Assembly: GCA_903876615.1 (NCBI GenBank)
Contig: CAIRAS010000437.1
Coordinates: 1-5,396, forward strand
Reading direction: 5' to 3'
Length of the DNA stretch: 5,396 nt
Origin: an uncultured Holophagaceae bacterium
GTDB lineage: Bacteria > Acidobacteriota > Holophagae > Holophagales > Holophagaceae
The notes under the pieces are model-generated. The model had not been told where the DNA came from. It ran no database searches and saw only the letters and a list, made by a program, of their open reading frames with translations. How positions within the stretch are numbered: position 1 is the first letter of the stretch; each line of letters begins with the position of its first letter. The position numbers and the translations under genes are program-made. Of this stretch, positions 1 through 5,063 are shown piece after piece.

Positions 1-310
1 GGTAGCAGTCTTCAAGGTTCAGGACGAAGACCTTGCCGTCGCCCAGGTGGCTGGGCTCCGACTTGGCGGCGGCGATGATGGCCTCCACCGCGGGCTTCAC
101 GAACTCTTCGTTGACGGCGATCTCCAGCTTCACCTTGGGGAGCAGCCGGACCAGGCCGATCTTGTTGCCCCGGAACTGCTCGGCAAAGCCCTTCTGCGTG
201 CCGCAGCCGCGGACATCGGAGACGGTCATCAGGTAGATCTCGTGGGCCACCAGGGCGGCCTGGACCGCCTCGAACTTATCCGGACGGATGATGGCGATGA
301 TCATTTTCAT
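1..310 (-). CDS. glnK: PII nitrogen-regulatory protein (GlnK/GlnB family), 3' end cut by the window
   Basis: PII proteins are cytosolic trimers that sense 2-oxoglutarate and ATP/ADP and plug AmtB channels when nitrogen is plentiful. The first 103 residues are visible; the family is normally about 112 long, so only a short tail is missing. Seen directly: the N-terminal strand MKMIIAIIRP, the LMTVSDVRGCG segment, QKG (residues 39-41, ATP/2-oxoglutarate region), LPKVKLEIAV after the T-loop, and the B-loop GDGK (90-93). The start ATG is preceded by AGAGGAG with a 6-nt gap. It lies 48 nt after amtB in the same direction, the classic amtB-glnK pairing. Odd: the T-loop has Phe at 46 and no Tyr at or next to 51, plus one extra residue, and the B-loop is two residues longer than in E. 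coli GlnB, so control by uridylylation is unlikely. Whether to call it GlnK or GlnB rests on the amtB linkage; family membership is secure. Confidence 0.93.
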   Translation of the reverse strand, partial: MKMIIAIIRPDKFEAVQAALVAHEIYLMTVSDVRGCGTQKGFAEQFRGNKIGLVRLLPKVKLEIAVNEEFVKPAVEAIIAAAKSEPSHLGDGKVFVLNLEDCY

Positions 311-316
311 GGGGAA

Positions 317-323
317 CTCCTCT
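317..323 (-). promoter_or_regulatory. Shine-Dalgarno site of glnK
   Basis: AGAGGAG on the minus strand, 6 nt before the ATG at 310. It fixes the PII start. The whole amtB-glnK gap is only 48 nt and I see no terminator or separate promoter in it. Confidence 0.75.
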
Positions 324-358
324 CACGTGATGTTGGGCAGGGATGGCTCAGCTTCCGC

Positions 359-2038
359 TTATTTCTTGGAGGCCGGAACCTTCAGGGGGGCGCCGGCGGG
401 CGCGGACAGGGCCGAGATCACGTATTCGGGATAGGCCGAGATGCCGTGCTCGTGGAGGTCCATGCCGTCGTGCTCACCGTCTTCCGAGAGCCGCAGGAGG
501 CCGAAGGCGTCGATGGCCTTCATGACGGCGTAGCTGACCGTGAAGGTGGCGATGGTCACGATGGCGCTGCCGATGACCTGGGCGATGAGCACCTTGGAGC
601 CGCCACCGTAGAAGAGCCCCGTGAGCTTGTTGGTGAGGTCCGGGGAGATGGGGTCGCTGCCAATGGCGGAGAACTCGCCGCTGGCAAAGAGGCCCAGGGA
701 GATGGTGCCCCAGATGCCGTTGACCATGTGCACGGGCACGGCGCCGATGGGATCGTCAATGCGGAGGTATTCCAGCAGGTCCACGGCCAGGATCACGATG
801 ATGCCCGCGATGCCGCCGATGAGGACGGACCCGAAGGGGCTCACCCAGTAACAGGGGGCGGTGATGGCCACCAGGCCCGCCAGGAACCCGTTGGTGATGG
901 AACCCGGATCCCACTTGCCGGTGCGGAAGTAGATGTAGAACACCGCCGTCAGGGCCGCGGCGCAGGCTGCCAGGGTGGTGTTGGCCGCCACCCGGCCGAT
1001 GCCTTCGAAGTCCATGGCGGAGAGGGTGCTGCCGGGGTTGAAGCCATACCAGCCGAACCAGAGGAGCAGCCCGCCGCAGACGGCGATCGTCAGGTCGTGG
1101 GGCGTCATGGGGCCGCCGCCGTCCCGCTTAAACTTGCGGCCGATCCGGGGGCCGAGCACGATGGCACCCGCCAGAGCCACGGCGCCACCGATGGTGTGGA
1201 CCACGGTGGAACCGGCGAAGTCATGGAAGTTCATGCCCAGGCCGGGAAGGAACTTGCCGGCGCTGCCCATGGTGGCCAGGAAGCCGTCAGGACCCCAGGC
1301 CCAGTGGCCGATGATGGGGTAGATGAAGCCGGAGACGCAGAAGCTGTAGAGGATGTCGCCGATGAAGTCGGTGCGGCCGATCATGGCACCGGAGGTGATG
1401 GTCGAGCAGGTATCGGCGAAGGCGAACTGGAAGATCCAGTGGGCCAGGAGGGCGACGCCGGTGGTTCCGTAGGTGACGGGGACGCCCTTGAGGAAGAACC
1501 AGTGGTAGCCGATAAAGCCGTTGCCCTCGCTGAACATGAAGGCGTAGCCGAAGGCCCAGAAGAGGATGCCGCAGAGGGCTGTGTCGAACACGCACTCCAC
1601 CAGCACGTTCACGGTCTCCCGGGACCGGCAGAAGCCCGCTTCCAGCATCACAAAGCCCACCTGCATGGCGAAGACGAGGAAAGCGGCGATCAGGGTCCAG
1701 ACGGTGTTGAGCGGGTTGACGATGTCCTTGGCGAGCACCACCGGCGCGGCGGGAGCTGGAGCAGCGGCGGGGGCGGCAGCAGGGGCAGCGGGGGCGGCCT
1801 CAGCGGGAGCCGCCACGGCGGCAGGGGCGGGAGCGGGGGAATCCGCATGGGCGGGGGTCCCGTTGAACATCATCGGCAGGACGATCATCATGCCGAGGAC
1901 CGCCGCCATGCCCAGCATCTTGCCGGAGGCCAGGACGAAGCCATAGCGGCGCCACTCCGGGTCCTTCATGCGGTCGGCCAGTCGGGCCAGCTTGTTCTTG
2001 AATGAGAGCTTCTCGCTCCCTCGGGTGCAACTTGCCAT
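359..2038 (-). CDS. amtB: Ammonium transporter, Amt/AmtB family, with extended N-terminus
   Basis: Inner-membrane channel that recruits ammonium and conducts NH3 into the cytoplasm; normally a trimer blocked by GlnK. The protein is 559 residues against about 430 for E. coli AmtB. The extra length is a 30-40 residue charged N-terminus, a hydrophobic segment (about 41-58) ending in AHA-DS (a possible signal-peptidase site near 65), and an Ala/Pro linker (66-100) before the first channel helix. Conserved channel features are present: VGFVMLEAGFCR (127-138), Phe near 205/207, W248, the D273-F-A-G-S-x-V-V-H281 signature, GWYGFNPGS (329-337; Phe333 and Ser337 match the pore Phe215/Ser219), and H437 in AVPVHMVNG, so both pore histidines are retained. 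The tail (about 518-537) carries the LHEHGISAYPE motif typical of Amt C-termini that contact PII. The start at 2038 has TGGAG 6 nt upstream; the internal Met24 and Met41 have no ribosome site. It sits 85 nt after the porin and 48 nt before glnK. Confidence 0.96.
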   Translation of the reverse strand: MASCTRGSEKLSFKNKLARLADRMKDPEWRRYGFVLASGKMLGMAAVLGMMIVLPMMFNGTPAHADSPAPAPAAVAAPAEAAPAAPAAAPAAAPAPAAPVVLAKDIVNPLNTVWTLIAAFLVFAMQVGFVMLEAGFCRSRETVNVLVECVFDTALCGILFWAFGYAFMFSEGNGFIGYHWFFLKGVPVTYGTTGVALLAHWIFQFAFADTCSTITSGAMIGRTDFIGDILYSFCVSGFIYPIIGHWAWGPDGFLATMGSAGKFLPGLGMNFHDFAGSTVVHTIGGAVALAGAIVLGPRIGRKFKRDGGGPMTPHDLTIAVCGGLLLWFGWYGFNPGSTLSAMDFEGIGRVAANTTLAACAAALTAVFYIYFRTGKWDPGSITNGFLAGLVAITAPCYWVSPFGSVLIGGIAGIIVILAVDLLEYLRIDDPIGAVPVHMVNGIWGTISLGLFASGEFSAIGSDPISPDLTNKLTGLFYGGGSKVLIAQVIGSAIVTIATFTVSYAVMKAIDAFGLLRLSEDGEHDGMDLHEHGISAYPEYVISALSAPAGAPLKVPASKK

Positions 2039-2073
2039 CGCAGGCTCCAGGGAAAAGGGGATGAGGTTGCGGC

Positions 2074-2112
2074 AGCTGCCGCCGGGGCTGGACTCGCGCC
2101 TCGGCGGCAGCT
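2074..2112 (-). other. Strong intercistronic hairpin between porin gene and amtB
   Basis: Arms 2074-2087 and 2099-2112 pair over 14 bp with one mismatch around an 11-nt loop. The outer 11 bp are perfect. On the transcribed strand it is not followed by a U-tract, so it looks more like an mRNA-processing, stabilising or attenuating structure than a terminator. The left arm also belongs to a second, mutually exclusive perfect 14-bp palindrome at 2069-2082 (GCGGCAGCTGCCGC). Confidence 0.6.
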
Positions 2113-2123
2113 CGGTTCCAGGT

Positions 2124-2933
2124 CTAGAAAGCCTTGGTGATGGTGAGGGTCACGCGGCCCTTGCCGATGTTGTTGCCCAGGGCGTTCGTGTAGACGGCGT
2201 CCTTGGTGTCGGCGTTGGTGCCGGCCAGGGCGAAGGTGTAGCCCCTGATCTCCGTGGCCAGCCCCAGCTTGTAGTCGGTGTAGTCAAGCGGGCTGTTGCC
2301 CTTGCCGGTGTAGGTGGTCTTGCCGCCATGGGCCTGCAGGGTCCAGCCGCTCTCACCCAGGGGGATGGCCAGGCTCAGGTCGATGTAGCTGGAGCCATCA
2401 GCCTTGGCGACGCCGAAGTTGCCGGCGCTGAGCACCCGGGAATACTTGAGGCTCGCCCAGCTGTAGCTGAGGCCCAGGTAGCCCTCGGTGGTGCTGGGGC
2501 TGGTGATGATGACTTTCGAGTAGTCGCCAGGATAGAGGTAGCGGATGGCGCCAATATCCAGGGTCCAGTCCTTGGCGAAGCCCCACTTGTAGCCGCCGAA
2601 CACATCCACCTCGACGCCGGCGGACATCGGTCCGACCCCTGCGTCCGTGAGCCAGGAGATGTTGCTGCTGGCCAGGCTCAGGTACCAACCGTCCGCGTGG
2701 GCCAGGTCGATCTCAGCCTGCACCGTCGGTCTGCCATCCGTCTGGGTTAGACCCCGGAAGATGTACTGGGAACCCAGGGTGGCGGTTCCCGTCACGGCGA
2801 AGCCCAGGAGGGAAGGCGGGGCCGGTGCCGCAGGGGCGGGCGCAGCCGCCGCCGGCGCGGCGACCGGGGGGGTCTGGGCATGGAGGCTGCCGCACAAGGC
2901 AGCCACGAAGGACAGGATGGAACGAAGGCGCAT
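2124..2933 (-). CDS. TorF-family putative outer-membrane porin (gcw_chp/TIGR02001-like)
   Basis: A predicted outer-membrane beta-barrel of 269 residues that probably lets small solutes reach the periplasm; no substrate is proven for the family. It begins with a signal peptide (MRLRSILSFVAALCGSLHA, likely cut before Q20), then an Ala/Pro linker (21-41), then the barrel. Family-like segments are visible: LGSQYIFRGLTQTDGRPTVQ (53-72), GWYLSLASSNI (82-92), VDVFGGYKWGF (109-119), LDIGAIRYLYPGDY (125-138), EGYLGLSYSW (150-159), YTDYKLGLATEI (218-229), and a terminal Phe (TKAF) as expected for BAM-assembled barrels. I chose the ATG at 2933 because it starts directly at the signal peptide and has GGAG 7 nt upstream. 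An in-frame ATG at 3011 would add a 26-residue Pro-rich stretch and overlap the gene upstream. As I recall, genes of this family often neighbour amtB/glnK in proteobacteria, consistent with a role in nitrogen uptake. Confidence 0.88.
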   Translation of the reverse strand: MRLRSILSFVAALCGSLHAQTPPVAAPAAAAPAPAAPAPPSLLGFAVTGTATLGSQYIFRGLTQTDGRPTVQAEIDLAHADGWYLSLASSNISWLTDAGVGPMSAGVEVDVFGGYKWGFAKDWTLDIGAIRYLYPGDYSKVIITSPSTTEGYLGLSYSWASLKYSRVLSAGNFGVAKADGSSYIDLSLAIPLGESGWTLQAHGGKTTYTGKGNSPLDYTDYKLGLATEIRGYTFALAGTNADTKDAVYTNALGNNIGKGRVTLTITKAF

Positions 2934-2991
2934 GAACAACTCCAAAGGGGGGGATGACGGGGGAAGCGTGAGAAGGACTGGAGGGGCGGGG

Positions 2992-3144
2992 CTACCGGGG
3001 CGCCTGGGCACCCTGGGTCTGGGCAGGCTCGATCTGGCTGCCCATCTGCGTGCTGGAGCAGGTGTCAGCCGCGAAGACCAGCGTCGACAGGGCCAGCAGG
3101 GCCACCACCATCGCGAGGGAGCGGGAAAGGATCCGCCGATTCAT
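2992..3144 (-). CDS. Small exported peptide, 50 residues, first gene of the amt operon (unknown function)
   Basis: I do not recognise this gene. It reads MNRRILSRSLAMVVALLALS, continues TLVFAADTCSSTQMGSQIEP, and ends AQTQGAQAPR before TAG. Seen directly: an Arg-rich n-region (R3, R4, R8), a hydrophobic core (10-25), and a VFA-A signal-peptidase-like site near 25, which would leave a mature peptide of about 25 residues with one Cys (C29). The residue before that Cys is Thr, so it does not fit a lipobox. The ribosome site is excellent: AAGGAGG with a 7-nt gap. It is the first reading frame after the sigma-54 promoter and ends 58 nt before the porin start, in the same direction. Translation is well supported by the ribosome site and signal peptide; the function is open. 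It could be a periplasmic helper of the porin or Amt, or a leader peptide that affects downstream expression. Confidence 0.72.
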   Translation of the reverse strand: MNRRILSRSLAMVVALLALSTLVFAADTCSSTQMGSQIEPAQTQGAQAPR

Positions 3145-3151
3145 CCGAGTT

Positions 3152-3158
3152 CCTCCTT
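3152..3158 (-). promoter_or_regulatory. Near-perfect Shine-Dalgarno site of the 50-residue peptide gene
   Basis: AAGGAGG on the minus strand, 7 nt before the ATG at 3144. It is the strongest ribosome site in the window, and the main reason to accept such a short gene. Confidence 0.8.
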
Positions 3159-3219
3159 CATCTAACCGGAGGAGGCTGGGTTCCCGGGGGGCGTCATCGA
3201 CGTTCCACTGATCCAGGTT

Positions 3220-3234
3220 CCGGGGCCGCCCCGG
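3220..3234 (-). other. Small GC-rich hairpin in the amt operon leader
   Basis: CCGGGG and CCCCGG pair perfectly around a 3-nt loop, inside the predicted untranslated leader (about 3268 to 3145). There is no U-tract, so it is not a convincing terminator. Confidence 0.4.
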
Positions 3235-3242
3235 TGATCCGC

Positions 3243-3263
3243 AGGGGCCGGCCGTCGGCCCCT
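3243..3263 (-). other. Hairpin at the predicted 5' end of the amt operon mRNA
   Basis: An 8-bp perfect stem (AGGGGCCG with CGGCCCCT) around a 5-nt loop. The sigma-54 promoter predicts transcription to begin near 3268, so this stem would start about 5 nt from the mRNA 5' end, where such structures commonly slow decay. It could alternatively be a weak terminator for transcription coming from the regulator gene, but no T-run follows. Confidence 0.45.
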
Positions 3264-3279
3264 CATGGCAGTTTCCTGA

Positions 3280-3294
3280 GCAGGGGTCGTGCCA
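3280..3294 (-). promoter_or_regulatory. Sigma-54 (-24/-12) promoter of the amt operon
   Basis: TGGCACGACCCCTGC on the minus strand. Compared with the sigma-54 consensus TGGCACG-N4-TTGC it differs only at one T, and it keeps the essential GG-N10-GC spacing. Transcription would start about 12 nt beyond the GC, near 3268, giving a leader of about 124 nt before the 50-residue peptide gene. Paired regulator-type sites lie 120-155 bp upstream, and the gene just upstream encodes a sigma-54 activator. Confidence 0.85.
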
Positions 3295-3298
3295 GAGG

Positions 3299-3413
3299 GT
3301 TTTTCGGATTGAGTGATAATTTTTAAATATTGATATTAATTAATTTATAATCAGCATCAATCAATAGATCTAGACGATCAATGCCATCAATTTTGTAATG
3401 GAAACGTAGAACT
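3299..3413. promoter_or_regulatory. AT-rich spacer between promoter and enhancer sites, with a possible IHF-like site
   Basis: By hand count, 3301-3360 is about 18% G+C and 3361-3420 about 32%, against strongly GC-rich flanks. It holds no gene. On the minus strand TATCAATATTTAA (3323-3335) matches the IHF consensus WATCAA-N4-TTR except for one base. It lies between the sigma-54 promoter and the paired upstream sites, where DNA bending normally helps the activator touch the polymerase. The motif is degenerate and such DNA yields chance matches, so the IHF call is tentative. Confidence 0.4.
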
Positions 3414-3429
3414 ATTACATTTTTGTATG
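3384..3429. promoter_or_regulatory. Paired upstream activator sites (C and D) for the amt operon
   Basis: Site D, ATTACATTTTTGTATG at 3414-3429 (+), and site C, which reads ATTACAAAATTGATGG on the minus strand (3399-3384), each match the perfect element found upstream of the regulator gene at 13 of 16 positions; site C shares 12 contiguous bases with it. Their centres are 30 bp apart, about three helical turns. They lie roughly 123 and 153 bp upstream of the predicted sigma-54 start, the usual enhancer range. Site D overlaps the stop codon of the regulator gene. Binding by that regulator is inference from the shared motif and location. Confidence 0.65.
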
Positions 3430-4983
3430 ATTTTGGGTTTCCTGATGCGCCTGGAAGCGTTCGGGCTCCAGGCCATATTTCTGCACCTTGTAGTTCAGGA
3501 TGCGCTCGGTGGTCTGCAGCAGGCGGGCCGCCCGGGCCCGGTTGCCCCGGGCGGACTTGAGGGCATCCTGCAGCAGGTCCCGCTCAAAGGCCGACACGGC
3601 CTCGGCCAGGGCCTGGGAGGGCAGGGTCCCGGAAACTTCCGCCGTCTGCAGGCTCGGAGGCAGGTGGTGGCCGTGGATGACCCCCCCTTCGCAGACCAGG
3701 GTCGCGCGCTCGATGCAGTTCTCCAGCTCGCGCACGTTGCCTGGCCAGTGGTAGGCCACGAGCATGTCGATGGCGGAGGTGGACAGGCGGCGCACGTCCT
3801 TCCGGTGGTGCGCGGCATACTTCTCCACGAAGTGGTCCGCCAGCAGCAGGATGTCGGTGCTCCGTTCCCGGAGGGGGGGCAGGAAGACTTCAAAGACGTT
3901 CAGGCGGTAGTAGAGGTCCTCCCGGAAGATTCCGCTGAGGGTGGCGGCCTCGAGATCCCGGTTGGTGGCGGTGATGACCCGCACATCCACCTTCACGGGC
4001 TTGACCCCGCCCAGGCGCTCGAACTCCCGCTCCTGCAGAACCCGGAGCAGCTTGACCTGGGTGCCGGGGCTCAGTTCCCCGACCTCATCCAGGAAGAGCG
4101 TGCCGCCCTCGGCCAGCTCAAAGCGGCCCAGCTTCTGCTTCCGCGCGTCCGTGAAGGCCCCGGGCTCATAGCCGAAGAGCTCGGACTCGATGAGGCTCTC
4201 GGGCAGGGCGCCGCAGCTCACCTTGATGAAGGGCTTGGAGGCCCGGGTCGAGCCGTAGTGGATGGCGTGGGCCACCAGTTCCTTGCCGGTGCCGGATTCG
4301 CCCCGGATCATCACGGTGGTGGTGGCCGGGGCGGCCTGGCCGACCCGCTCGTAGACCCGCTGCATGGCGTGGCTGTTGCCGATGAGGTTGCGCAGCTCGT
4401 AGCGCTCTTGCAGCTCCTCCCGGAGCTGGCGGTTCTCCTCCAGCAGCCGCTGCCGGTCCGCAGCCACCAGGCGGGCGACCTTCATGGCCATGCCCACCAT
4501 GGAGGCGGCGATCTGCAGGAGCTTGGTGTCCCGGTCGAAGTCCCGCTCCGCCAGGTAGGGCGTGGTCAGGGACAGGGCGCCCACCGCCTTGCCGTCCACA
4601 AAGAGGGGGACACAGAAGAAGGTCAGCTCGCCCTTGCTCCGGCGGTGCTCCCGCATCACGCCCGTGCGGTCCAGGAAGAGGGGTTCCTGACTCACCTTGG
4701 GCACCACCACGGCCTTGCCGCTCTTGAGCACCCGCCCGGTGACCCCCTCGCCGGCCTTGTACCGGGCCCGCTCCACCGCCTGCCGGGAGAGGCCCCGCGA
4801 AGCTTCCAGGCGCAGGGCTCCGCCCTCATCCTCGGCCAGGGTGATGGCCCCGCTGACGGCCCCAAAGGCCTCGGCAAGGATCTCCAGCACCCGGGGCAGC
4901 ACGGCTCGGATGTCAGAGGTGGCCAGGGCCTGGCTCAACTCCACCAGGGGGGTGAGCTTGCTGGGATCCTCCAGGGTTGCCAA
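3415..4983 (-). CDS. NifA-like sigma-54-dependent transcriptional activator (GAF / AAA+ / Fis-type HTH)
   Basis: An enhancer-binding protein that uses ATP hydrolysis to open sigma-54 promoters, with a GAF domain sensing a small molecule or partner protein. Counting from the TTG start (522 residues): GAF about 25-171 (including YKAGEGVTGRV), a charged coiled linker about 173-198, AAA+ domain about 200-380 with Walker A GESGTGKE (228-235), the sigma-54-contact loop GAFTDA (275-280), Walker B LFLDE (296-300), FREDLYYRLNV (Arg-finger region, about 353-363), WPGNVREL (413-420), and a C-terminal HTH about 460-505 (ARGNRARAARLL to YKVQKYGLEP). I place the start at TTG 4983: it follows GGAGG by 4 nt and a promoter that would begin transcription near 5003. 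An in-frame ATG at 5034 (539 residues) is the alternative, but it lies inside the operator and has no close ribosome site. The loop reads GAFTDA instead of GAFTGA. No nif genes are visible, so I do not name it nifA. Its likely target is the amt operon just downstream. Confidence 0.92.
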   Translation of the reverse strand: MATLEDPSKLTPLVELSQALATSDIRAVLPRVLEILAEAFGAVSGAITLAEDEGGALRLEASRGLSRQAVERARYKAGEGVTGRVLKSGKAVVVPKVSQEPLFLDRTGVMREHRRSKGELTFFCVPLFVDGKAVGALSLTTPYLAERDFDRDTKLLQIAASMVGMAMKVARLVAADRQRLLEENRQLREELQERYELRNLIGNSHAMQRVYERVGQAAPATTTVMIRGESGTGKELVAHAIHYGSTRASKPFIKVSCGALPESLIESELFGYEPGAFTDARKQKLGRFELAEGGTLFLDEVGELSPGTQVKLLRVLQEREFERLGGVKPVKVDVRVITATNRDLEAATLSGIFREDLYYRLNVFEVFLPPLRERSTDILLLADHFVEKYAAHHRKDVRRLSTSAIDMLVAYHWPGNVRELENCIERATLVCEGGVIHGHHLPPSLQTAEVSGTLPSQALAEAVSAFERDLLQDALKSARGNRARAARLLQTTERILNYKVQKYGLEPERFQAHQETQNHTKM

Positions 4984-4987
4984 GGGG

Positions 4988-4992
4988 CCTCC
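4988..4992 (-). promoter_or_regulatory. Ribosome site supporting a TTG start for the activator gene
   Basis: GGAGG on the minus strand, 4 nt before TTG at 4983. The gap is short but this is the only good ribosome site near the 5' end. Upstream of the ATG at 5034 the closest AGGA is 16 nt away, too far to work well. Confidence 0.5.
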
Positions 4993-5001
4993 AGGATGTG
5001 A

Positions 5002-5047
5002 ATTACAAAATTGTATGCCAACTAACATTGTCATACAATTTTGTAAT
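5002..5047. promoter_or_regulatory. Perfect 16-bp inverted repeat: paired operator sites A and B upstream of the activator gene
   Basis: ATTACAAAATTGTATG at 5002-5017 is repeated exactly, inverted, at 5032-5047, with a 14-bp spacer. Each copy is itself close to a palindrome (TACAA-NN-TTGTA), as expected for an HTH dimer, so this reads as two dimer sites centred 30 bp apart. The pair lies between typA and the activator gene and covers both elements of a predicted sigma-70 promoter. The same element recurs upstream of the amt operon. In RNA it could also form a 16-bp stem, but no U-tract follows. Confidence 0.75.
5010..5038 (-). promoter_or_regulatory. Predicted sigma-70-type promoter of the activator gene
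   Basis: On the minus strand TTGTAT (5038-5033), a 17-bp spacer, then TACAAT (5015-5010), a 5 of 6 match to TATAAT. Transcription would begin near 5003, leaving a leader of about 20 nt to the TTG start. The -35 lies in operator site B and the -10 in site A, so a protein bound to either site should block it. Confidence 0.55.
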
Positions 5048-5063
5048 GTTTCCTAGAAGCAGA

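Noticed and set aside
47..2005. A 652-codon open frame on the plus strand
   Set aside because: It lies opposite amtB and glnK, its translation is low-complexity (rich in Gly, Asp, Glu, His, Val) with no recognisable domain, and long antisense frames are expected in GC-rich DNA. The minus-strand frames have clear families.
2124..3011. Longer porin gene starting at 3011
   Set aside because: The added 26 residues are Pro-rich, precede an obvious signal peptide, and overlap the end of the small peptide gene. The ATG at 2933 has its own ribosome site.
2992..3144. Resemblance of the small peptide's ADTCSST to ADTCSTI in AmtB (residues 208-214)
   Set aside because: The match is only about five residues, the surrounding protein and DNA differ, and the contexts (after a signal peptide versus inside a channel helix) are unrelated. 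Treated as chance.
2992..3144. Small peptide as a lipoprotein
   Set aside because: The Cys at 29 is preceded by Ala-Asp-Thr, which does not fit a lipobox needing a small residue such as Gly, Ala or Ser right before the Cys.
3299..3430. AT-rich stretch as a mobile-element border or replication origin
   Set aside because: I see no transposase, target-site duplication, DnaA-box cluster or iterons. Its location between an enhancer pair and a sigma-54 promoter explains it.
3427..5001. A 524-codon open frame on the plus strand
   Set aside because: It mirrors the sigma-54 activator gene, whose Walker A, Walker B and HTH motifs are unambiguous on the minus strand. The plus-strand translation has no recognisable domain.
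5012..5027. NifA-type upstream site TGT-N10-ACA
   Set aside because: One match exists in the spacer between operators A and B, but none at the C/D pair where activation is expected. Such a short pattern is common by chance in AT-rich DNA.
5002..5047. The long inverted repeat as a rho-independent terminator of typA
   Set aside because: The stem is AT-rich and has no following U-tract. The repeat recurrence at the amt operon and promoter overlap fit operator sites better.
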